A stretch of DNA of 5,396 nucleotides, taken from contig JAGOBX010000279.1 of the NCBI GenBank assembly GCA_017999075.1, positions 1-5,396 of the forward strand. The letters run 5' to 3'. Both the position numbers and the translations under genes were made by a program. Below, piece after piece: positions 1 through 5,396 of the stretch. Source of the stretch: Candidatus Babelota bacterium (lineage in GTDB: Bacteria > JAGOBX01). Numbering within the stretch: the stretch's first letter is position 1; the number at the start of each line of letters is the position of its first letter. The notes beneath the pieces are model-generated. The model was not told where the DNA came from. It ran no database searches and was given only the letters and a program-made list of their open reading frames with translations.

Positions 1-98
1 CTTATAAATATCTGCATCCATTCAGCTCCAGAGCTGTCCGCAGATTCAATTGATTTTGATATTCCGCCTGAAATAGAAAAATGCGCGCCTATTTTCAT
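1..98 (-). CDS. nfo: Endonuclease IV (AP endonuclease), N-terminal fragment
   Basis: Only the first 32 codons are in the window; the gene continues past the left edge. The visible protein begins MKIGAHFSISGG and reaches EWMQIFI at residues 26-32. This matches the start of the TIM-barrel endonuclease IV family (typically MKIGAHVS.SGG followed by a helix and a .QIF strand). Family members use three metal ions, normally zinc, to cut the DNA backbone 5' to abasic sites and oxidised sugars in base excision repair; the metal ligands lie further on and cannot be checked here. The ATG at 98-96 follows the valS stop codon after one base, so the two genes are almost certainly co-transcribed and probably translationally coupled. 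There is no clear Shine-Dalgarno, only an A-rich stretch, which fits coupling. Identification is from a short but distinctive N-terminus. Confidence 0.88.
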   Translation of the reverse strand, partial: MKIGAHFSISGGISKSIESADSSGAEWMQIFI

Positions 99-99
99 T

Positions 100-2772
100 T
101 TATTTTTTCAGCTTAATTAGAGTTTCAGAAAATTCTTTTATAACCTTTTCAAATTCTTCTTTTTTCTTGGTTTCTTTTTCAATAACTTGTTTAGGAGCTT
201 TTGAAATAAATTCAGTGTTTTCCAATTTTTTTAAAGTTTTGTCAAGTTCGGATTTATTTTTTTCTATCAATTTTGTTATTCTGTCAATTTCAGAATTTAC
301 GTCAATATTAGATTTCAATTCAACAAAAATAGAAATATAAGGGAGAACTACAGACCCATAATCGTCAGCATTTTCTATTTGTGATTTATTTAATGAATCT
401 AAAAATTTTATTTTTTCTGTTTTGGCAAGCAGTGAAATATAATTTTCATATTTTTCAATTATTATACGGACTTCATCTTTATCACTAAGAAATATAACTC
501 CGACTTTTTGTGAAGGAGGGATATTATTTTGACTGCAGATGTTTCTTATATTGGTTACAATTTCAATTATCTGATCCATATTCCTGCATTCATTATCTGA
601 TATCGAATATTCATCGGGTACAGGCCAGTCAGAAATCATTATATGTTTTTTAATCCGATATTTTTCAGGAAGTTTCTGCCAGATTTCTTCTGTAATAAAA
701 GGGATTATCGGATGTAATAATTTTAATACAGAATTCAAAATATCAAATAAAACCGTAATTTTAATATTTTTTACAGATTGAGTTCCTTTAAACAAATCCG
801 GTTTAACTATTTCTATATACCAATCACAAAATTTTTTCCATACAAAATCATATAAACAGGCAGCAGCATCGTTAAACCTGTATTTATCAAAATTTTCAGT
901 GACATTTTTTACTGTAAAATTAAATTCTCTTAAAATCCATTTATCGGCAAGCGATAATTCCTTGTATTCTAATTTATCAAGAATTTTAGTTTCTTCAGAA
1001 TAATTCATAAAAATAAATCTCGTAGCATTCCAGATTTTATTCAGAAAATGCCTGTATCCTTCAAGGCGGTTGTAGGACAATTTTATATCTCTGCCTTGTA
1101 TGGCAAGAGCAGCGAGGGTGAATCTCATTGCATCGCATCCGTAATTTTCTATCAGTTCAAGCGGATCAATTGCATTTCCGCTTGATTTACTCATTTTTTC
1201 TCCTGTTTCAGTTCTTATCAGAGCATGTATATAGATATCTCTAAATGGAACATTACCCATAAAATGTTCACCCATAATTATCATTCTCGCAACCCAAAAA
1301 AATATTATATCGAACGCCGTAGATAATACTGTAGTCGGATAAAACATTTTTAAATCATTAGTTTTTTCAGGCCAGCCTAAAGTTGAAAACGGCCATAGTG
1401 CAGAAGAAAACCATGTGTCCAGGACATCTTCATCCTGGCGTAGATGTTGAGATCCGCATTTTGAACATTTATCCGGAACAGTTTTTGAAACAATTATGTT
1501 ATCACAATCATTACAATACCACACCGGTATTCTGTGCCCCCACCAAATCTGGCGTGAAATACACCAATCCCTTACTTTTTCCATCCAATCAAAATAAGTG
1601 GTTTCCCAATTTTTAGGATGAAACTTCACTTTTCCTGATTTAACAGATTCTATTGCAGGTTCAACGAGAGGTTTCATCTTAACAAACCATTGTTTTGAAA
1701 TATACGGTTCTATAATTGTCTTACATCTGTAACAATGACCCACCTGGTGTTTATGAGGTTCTATTTTAATTAAATATCCGTCTTTTTTTAAATCTTGAAC
1801 AACATTTTTTCTGGCTGTAAATCTATCCAATCCTTTATATTTTCCAGTATTTTCATTCATTTTAGCGTCATCGGTCAAAATGTTTATTTCTTCAAGATTA
1901 TGTTTTTTCCCTATCAGAAAATCATTAGGATCGTGAGCAGGAGTTATTTTTAAAGAACCTGTTCCAAATTCAGGATCAACATAATTATCAGCTATAACTT
2001 TAAGCTCGCGGTTCATCAATGGAAGTATAACTGTTTTTCCAATATATTTTACATAACGTTCGTCAGATGGATGGACCGCTACAGCAGTATCTCCAAGCAT
2101 TGTTTCAGGTCTGGTAGTAGCAATAGTCAAATATTCCGAACTGTCTTTAAAAAAATATTTTATATAATAAAACGCGCCATCTACTTCATTATGATCGACT
2201 TCATCATCAGCTAAAGCAGTAACACAGCGTGGACACCAGTTTACTATATAATTTCCGCGGTAAATAAGTTTTTCGTTATAAAGTCTTATAAAAACTTCTT
2301 TAACAGCATTTGACAACCCTTCATCCATTGTAAATCTTAGACGCGACCAGTCGCAAGAGGCTCCGAGTTTTTTTAATTGCTGTATAATTCTGTTCCCATA
2401 TTCATTTTTCCATTCCCAAACCTTTTCAATAAATTTTTCTCTGCCTAAATCATGCCTGCTTATTTTTTGTTTCAACAGCATTTTTTCAACTACATTCTGT
2501 GTTGCAATTCCGGCATGGTCAGTACCTGGCAGCCATAAAACATCATAACCCTGCATTCTTTTGAATCTTGATAAAATATCTTGGATTGTATTGTTGAAAG
2601 CATGTCCTATATGCAGCTGACCTGTTACATTAGGGGGAGGTATTACAATACAAAAATGCTGTTTGTCAGGATTTCCTTCAGCTTTGAAATAATTATTATT
2701 TTCCCAAATTTCATACCATTTATTTTCTATACTTTTGGGTTCATAACTTTTTCCCAATTCTTTTTCAGTCAT
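100..2772 (-). CDS. valS: Valyl-tRNA synthetase (class I aminoacyl-tRNA synthetase)
   Basis: This cytoplasmic enzyme activates valine with ATP, charges tRNA-Val and hydrolyses mischarged Thr-tRNA-Val. Numbering from the preferred start (890 aa): the class I HIGH motif lies in LHIGHA at 53-58, preceded by PPPNVTG. The CP1 editing domain covers about 200-375 and carries TTRPETMLGDTAVAVHP (219-235) and AHDPNDF (279-285). Cysteine pairs WCPRC, CYRC, YCNDC and CSKC look like zinc-ribbon elements. KMSKS is at 526-530. An anticodon-binding helical domain follows (about 605-755), then a C-terminal coiled-coil tRNA arm (about 820-890). Length and order are normal for bacterial ValS, and no key motif is missing. 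The frame stays open to an ATG at 2814, but the ATG at 2772 is preferred: it gives the usual short lead-in to YEPKSIENKWYEIW, and a GGGAGAG stretch lies upstream, although 12-14 nt away. The ATG at 2814 has no ribosome site. nfo follows after one base. Confidence 0.97.
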   Translation of the reverse strand: MTEKELGKSYEPKSIENKWYEIWENNNYFKAEGNPDKQHFCIVIPPPNVTGQLHIGHAFNNTIQDILSRFKRMQGYDVLWLPGTDHAGIATQNVVEKMLLKQKISRHDLGREKFIEKVWEWKNEYGNRIIQQLKKLGASCDWSRLRFTMDEGLSNAVKEVFIRLYNEKLIYRGNYIVNWCPRCVTALADDEVDHNEVDGAFYYIKYFFKDSSEYLTIATTRPETMLGDTAVAVHPSDERYVKYIGKTVILPLMNRELKVIADNYVDPEFGTGSLKITPAHDPNDFLIGKKHNLEEINILTDDAKMNENTGKYKGLDRFTARKNVVQDLKKDGYLIKIEPHKHQVGHCYRCKTIIEPYISKQWFVKMKPLVEPAIESVKSGKVKFHPKNWETTYFDWMEKVRDWCISRQIWWGHRIPVWYCNDCDNIIVSKTVPDKCSKCGSQHLRQDEDVLDTWFSSALWPFSTLGWPEKTNDLKMFYPTTVLSTAFDIIFFWVARMIIMGEHFMGNVPFRDIYIHALIRTETGEKMSKSSGNAIDPLELIENYGCDAMRFTLAALAIQGRDIKLSYNRLEGYRHFLNKIWNATRFIFMNYSEETKILDKLEYKELSLADKWILREFNFTVKNVTENFDKYRFNDAAACLYDFVWKKFCDWYIEIVKPDLFKGTQSVKNIKITVLFDILNSVLKLLHPIIPFITEEIWQKLPEKYRIKKHIMISDWPVPDEYSISDNECRNMDQIIEIVTNIRNICSQNNIPPSQKVGVIFLSDKDEVRIIIEKYENYISLLAKTEKIKFLDSLNKSQIENADDYGSVVLPYISIFVELKSNIDVNSEIDRITKLIEKNKSELDKTLKKLENTEFISKAPKQVIEKETKKKEEFEKVIKEFSETLIKLKK

Positions 2773-2907
2773 TTTTTTAGAACACTCTCCCGAAAAAATA
2801 TTAAATAATAACATTAACTAAAATACAAATAACTGCAATCATTTTTTTATAACGATTAATTTTTATATTATTATATCGAATAAAAAAATTATTTTTATTT
2901 TTTTAAT

Positions 2908-2935
2908 ACTATATTTTTTTTTATCAAAATGTCAA
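2908..2935 (-). promoter_or_regulatory. Probable sigma70 promoter of valS-nfo
   Basis: On the minus strand a perfect -35 TTGACA (2935-2930) is followed after 16 nt by TATAGT (2913-2908), a 5/6 match to the -10 consensus. The spacer contains a long A run. Transcription would start near 2901, giving a leader of about 130 nt before the preferred valS start. It lies downstream of the ABC-F terminator hairpin, so valS-nfo appears to be its own transcription unit. A second TATAAT at 2875-2870 has no acceptable -35. Confidence 0.65.
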
Positions 2936-2996
2936 TTTAAATAAAACATTTAGAAATAACGAATATCCTTTTTTTTCTTTAGAATTTTGAAATATA

Positions 2997-3026
2997 GCAC
3001 TCGCATTATAAAATGCGAATCCGTGC
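2997..3026 (-). terminator. Hairpin terminator after the ABC-F gene
   Basis: In the transcribed direction the sequence reads GCAC, a 4-nt bulge GGAT, TCGCATT, loop TTAT, AATGCGA, GTGC. That is an 11-bp stem (7 + 4) with a one-sided bulge. It begins 23 nt after the ABC-F stop codon and is followed by TATATTTC, a modest U-rich tail. It is the only G+C-rich structured element in an otherwise AT-only gap. The weak U tract leaves some doubt about termination strength. The plus-strand side (TTATGCATC) has no T tract, so it is not a good bidirectional terminator. Confidence 0.6.
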
Positions 3027-3049
3027 TTATGCATCAAGTAAAAACAGTT

Positions 3050-4885
3050 CTAATTTTTTTTTAGTGATTCAAATAATTCTGTTTCTCTTGCAAGCAAATC
3101 GTAATTTTTTTCTATCAAGCTGTTAAGTTCAATATTGCGTTTTGAAATTGATGCGATAACTTCGCGATCCCCTTCGTTTGAAGCTTTTATTAAAACCTGA
3201 TAATTATCATTGAGTTCCGATTCAAAAAAATTGATATTTTTTTCCAGTTCTTTAATCTTATTTTCGACAGGTTTTAATTTTTTATTTTTTTCTTTAAAGG
3301 CTTCATTTCTGAGTTTCAAAGATTCTTTTTTTAAATCAAATTCTTCTAAATCATTAGTTTTTTCTTTTTTTTTTTTTAAAGATTTGTTATCCAATCCGTC
3401 ATCTTCCCATCCTACAGTTTCAAGAAAATACTGGTAACTACCTTCAAAAACCGTTATTTTTCCGCGATCAAAAATTATTAACCTGTTAGCTATAGCGTTT
3501 AAATATAGTTCATTATGGGTTACTATTAGTATTGCTCCGTCAAATGAATCAAGTGCAGCCATCAACGAATCGCATGACTCCATATCAAGATGATTTGTAG
3601 GTTCATCAAGCAAAAGCATATTAACCGGAGACACCAATATTTTACCAAGAAGAACCCTGCTTCGTTCACCTCCTGATAAAACTGATATTTTTTTTAATGC
3701 ATTATCGTTTTCAAACATTAACGCACCGCAAATATTCCTGGCGCGCTGAATAGAATAATCAGGATCTGTCAGCATTATTTCATCAAGAGCAGAATTACTT
3801 TCCGTCAATCGCATAATATTCGTTTGTCCGAAATATCCTGTTTCAAGCATATGGTGTTTTTTAATTGTTCCGCTTATCGGCATAAGTTCTCCGGTTATCA
3901 ATCTTAATAGTGTAGTCTTCCCTTTACCATTTTTACCTATTACTCCTATCCGATCATTTTTACCTATTACAATTGAAAAATTATCTATTATATTATTTTC
4001 GCAGTTATCGAATGAAAAAGAAACATTCTCTATTTCCATCATATTTTTTGCAGGGAAATCTTTATTTGTGAAAGAAAAATCTATAGTTTTTATTCTTTCA
4101 AGTTTATCAAATTTTTCCTGTTTTTCCAAACTTTTAATTCTGGACTGAACCAAATTGGCAAGCCTGGCTTTAGCTCTGAATCTGCTTATAAATAATTCTG
4201 TTTCTTTTCTTTTTTTTTCATCGTTTATCCTTGTTTTTTCATAAATCTCCTCTTCTTTCAAAATTTGTGAATATGTTTTTTCAGTGCCTCCTTCAGTTTT
4301 TTTGATTTTTTTACGGTGAATTGCCAATATATGTGAAACTACACTGTCCATAAAATTTCTGTCATGAGTTATTAAAAGCAGTTCGTTCTGCCATTGATTT
4401 AAAAATTTTATGAGCCACCTGATTGAAACTATATCGAGATAATTTGTAGGTTCGTCAAGAAGAAGCATATCAGGTTCAGATATAAGCGTTTTAGCGAGAT
4501 TAATCCTAACTTGATACCCGCCGGAAAATTCGTTTATGGGTCTTCTCATATCGTCTTTTGAAAATCCAAGTCCTGTTAATATTTTTTCAACTCTCCAAAT
4601 GTTATGTTCTTCATTAATCGGTAAACCAAGACAAGCTTCATCTAAAGGAGTAGGACTTTTAAAATTTATATGCTGTTCAAGATATCCTATTTTATAATTA
4701 TTAGGAATTGAAATTTTTCCTGAATCCGGTTCTTCCATACCAAGCAAAATTCTAAACAGCGTTGTTTTTCCGTGCCCGTTTCTGCCTACAATCCCTATAC
4801 GTTCTCTTTTATTTACAGTAAATGTAATATTATCAAATAAAACCTGTCGCCCGTAATATTTGCTTAAATTAGAAACTGTAATCAA
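3050..4885 (-). CDS. ABC-F family ATPase, short-arm YheS/Uup-like translation factor
   Basis: Soluble tandem ABC protein without membrane segments. ABC-F proteins bind the ribosomal E site and act on stalled or special translation states; the exact role of this one is unknown. Numbering from the TTG start (611 aa): Walker A1 GRNGHGKTT (34-42), signature FSGGYQVR (120-127), Walker B LLLDEPTNYLD (141-151), H-loop THDR (173-176). A charged helical linker of the ABC-F type covers about 192-270, with RFRAKARLANLVQSRIK. Then come Walker A2 GKNGKGKTT (317-325), LSGGERSR (403-410), LLLDEPTNHLD (424-434), THNE (456-459) and a Lys/Glu-rich coiled-coil C-terminus (about 505-611). Both catalytic glutamates are present. 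The arm insertion normally found in NBD1 is nearly absent. The TTG at 4885 is chosen over the ATG at 4924 because GGAGG sits 6 nt before it, it gives an N-terminus (M)ITVSNLSKYYG typical of the family, and the ATG abuts the -10 box. It is probably monocistronic, with its own promoter and terminator. Confidence 0.93.
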   Translation of the reverse strand: MITVSNLSKYYGRQVLFDNITFTVNKRERIGIVGRNGHGKTTLFRILLGMEEPDSGKISIPNNYKIGYLEQHINFKSPTPLDEACLGLPINEEHNIWRVEKILTGLGFSKDDMRRPINEFSGGYQVRINLAKTLISEPDMLLLDEPTNYLDIVSIRWLIKFLNQWQNELLLITHDRNFMDSVVSHILAIHRKKIKKTEGGTEKTYSQILKEEEIYEKTRINDEKKRKETELFISRFRAKARLANLVQSRIKSLEKQEKFDKLERIKTIDFSFTNKDFPAKNMMEIENVSFSFDNCENNIIDNFSIVIGKNDRIGVIGKNGKGKTTLLRLITGELMPISGTIKKHHMLETGYFGQTNIMRLTESNSALDEIMLTDPDYSIQRARNICGALMFENDNALKKISVLSGGERSRVLLGKILVSPVNMLLLDEPTNHLDMESCDSLMAALDSFDGAILIVTHNELYLNAIANRLIIFDRGKITVFEGSYQYFLETVGWEDDGLDNKSLKKKKEKTNDLEEFDLKKESLKLRNEAFKEKNKKLKPVENKIKELEKNINFFESELNDNYQVLIKASNEGDREVIASISKRNIELNSLIEKNYDLLARETELFESLKKN

Positions 4886-4890
4886 CTTTT

Positions 4891-4896
4891 TCCTCC
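4891..4896 (-). promoter_or_regulatory. Ribosome binding site that sets a TTG start for the ABC-F gene
   Basis: The minus strand reads TGGAGGAAAAAGTTGATT. GGAGG (4896-4892) lies 6 nt before TTG (4885-4883), which is ideal spacing. It is the clearest Shine-Dalgarno in the window and lies inside the upstream in-frame extension from the ATG at 4924, showing that the extension is probably not translated. Confidence 0.8.
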
Positions 4897-4924
4897 ATAA
4901 ATGGGAATATTTCCAAATGCCCAT

Positions 4925-4953
4925 TTTATATAAGATTTATATTTTGGAAACAA
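4925..4953 (-). promoter_or_regulatory. Probable promoter of the ABC-F gene
   Basis: On the minus strand, TTGTTT (4953-4948; 3/6 match to the -35 consensus) is followed after 17 nt by TATAAA (4930-4925; 5/6 match to the -10). Transcription would start near 4918, about 33 nt before the TTG start and just downstream of the ATG at 4924. Chance matches are common in such AT-rich DNA, but the position agrees well with the independent ribosome-site evidence. Confidence 0.5.
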
Positions 4954-5179
4954 TTCCATAATACATACTAATTTTAGAAAAATATTAAATAAACCTAAAA
5001 AATGCAACATACTTTTTTTGTATTATTGAAAATTTGACAAAATCAGGTATTTTATGTGGTATTGATAATTTTTAAATATTTTTCTCGCAATTTTTGGATT
5101 GTATATTATCAGATTTATTCAATCAGCTAAAAAACCAAGTAAAATAAAATTTTAAAGATGATTTTCAGTAAGATTATTT
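4954..5179. other. AT-rich intergenic gap without recognised content
   Basis: I find no coding frame, tRNA or other RNA gene, clear terminator hairpin or repeat here on either strand. It separates the tail of the rightmost gene from the ABC-F promoter. Small AT-only inverted repeats occur (for example around TTTAAAATTTTA near 5148-5155) but are expected at this base composition. Confidence 0.5.
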
Positions 5180-5396
5180 TTAATTTTCAATTTGATAATG
5201 GGTTAAATTAAATGATGAAATATCAATTTTTTTCATTTTATTTTCAACGGTATATTTTAAAATAGAATTATTATATTTAGTATCAGGATTCCATTTTTTT
5301 ATGATTCCATTTTCATATTCCAATAAATAATAATTATAAAATTTAAATTTTTTATTTAAAAATTCATAATTCTCAATGCCTGCATCTTCCCAGTAG
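5180..5396 (-). CDS. C-terminal fragment of an unrecognised protein
   Basis: An open frame enters from the right edge (base 5396 is the last base of a split codon) and runs 71 codons to TAA at 5182-5180. The protein fragment begins YWEDAGIENYEFLNKKF and ends FNLTHYQIEN. It is very rich in Asn, Lys and Tyr (29 of 71 residues), has no cysteine and no hydrophobic stretch long enough to cross a membrane. The only internal Met is near residue 54, so the start must lie outside the window. No motif allows a family assignment; it looks like the soluble tail of a larger protein. The same strand and composition as its neighbours support a real gene, but a chance open frame in AT-rich DNA cannot be fully excluded. 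No convincing terminator follows it, so some read-through toward the ABC-F gene is possible. Confidence 0.6.
   Translation of the reverse strand, partial: YWEDAGIENYEFLNKKFKFYNYYLLEYENGIIKKWNPDTKYNNSILKYTVENKMKKIDISSFNLTHYQIEN

Noticed and set aside
1383-1616. Plus-strand open frame of 77 codons
   Set aside because: It lies wholly inside valS on the opposite strand, over the conserved zinc-ribbon and catalytic-domain region, and its protein resembles nothing; it is an antisense shadow.
2581-2808. Plus-strand open frame of 75 codons
   Set aside because: It is antisense to the valS N-terminus including the HIGH motif; its Phe/Ile-rich translation comes from the T-rich complement of Lys/Glu codons.
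2773-2907. T-box riboswitch in the valS leader
   Set aside because: The leader is almost entirely A and T, with no T-box consensus (AGGGTGGNACCGCG-like), no antiterminator bulge, no specifier stem and no G+C terminator hairpin.
3210-3437. Plus-strand open frame of 75 codons rich in Ser and Phe
   Set aside because: It is the complement of the Lys/Glu-rich coiled coil of the ABC-F protein, a typical artefact of A-rich coding DNA.
4946-4957. GGAA-N4-TTCC inverted repeat overlapping the ABC-F -35 box as an operator
   Set aside because: Only four base pairs per arm; too short to claim an operator without conservation data.
5034-5039. Plus-strand TTGACA as a possible -35 box
   Set aside because: No acceptable -10 lies 15-19 nt downstream and no plus-strand gene follows; the six bases are likely chance. 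Read on the minus strand it is TTGTCA, also without a matching -10.
5100-5160. Terminator hairpin for the rightmost gene
   Set aside because: Only 4-bp stems such as GATT-N5-AATC are visible, without a U tract directly after them; not enough to call.

Overview
This window is AT-rich bacterial chromosome (roughly 30% G+C by eye) with every recognisable gene on the minus strand. Read in the direction of transcription (right to left), it holds the C-terminal end of an unrecognised protein (5396-5180), a complete ABC-F ATPase of the translation-factor type (4885-3050), a complete valyl-tRNA synthetase valS (2772-100), and the first 32 codons of endonuclease IV nfo (98-1), which runs off the left edge. 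It looks like a housekeeping region. I see no mobile element, CRISPR array, RNA gene, toxin-antitoxin or defence module.

The organism is clearly a bacterium: bacterial-type ValS, sigma70-like promoters, a GGAGG ribosome site before a TTG start, and a hairpin terminator. The phylum cannot be fixed from this window. From memory, the ABC-F protein resembles a short-arm group common in Desulfobacterota and related diderm anaerobes, but that is a weak inference.

Layout: 4925-5179 (255 bp) is an AT-rich gap carrying the ABC-F promoter at its left end, with the -10 box directly against an upstream in-frame ATG. The ABC-F gene therefore most likely starts at an internal TTG. It ends at 3050 and is followed by a hairpin at 2997-3026 that probably terminates its transcript. 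The second gap (2773-3049) holds a strong promoter (TTGACA-16 nt-TATAGT) for valS and an AT-rich leader of about 130 nt. That leader contains a 13-codon reading frame rich in Ile and Val. valS and nfo are separated by a single base and form an operon that links tRNA charging with repair of abasic sites.

The most useful second-look items are an uninterrupted A13 tract in the ABC-F coding strand, where slippage in either direction meets an early stop and would remove the C-terminal coiled coil; the branched-chain-rich leader frame before valS; and corrected start codons for both full genes. None of these is a clear new system.
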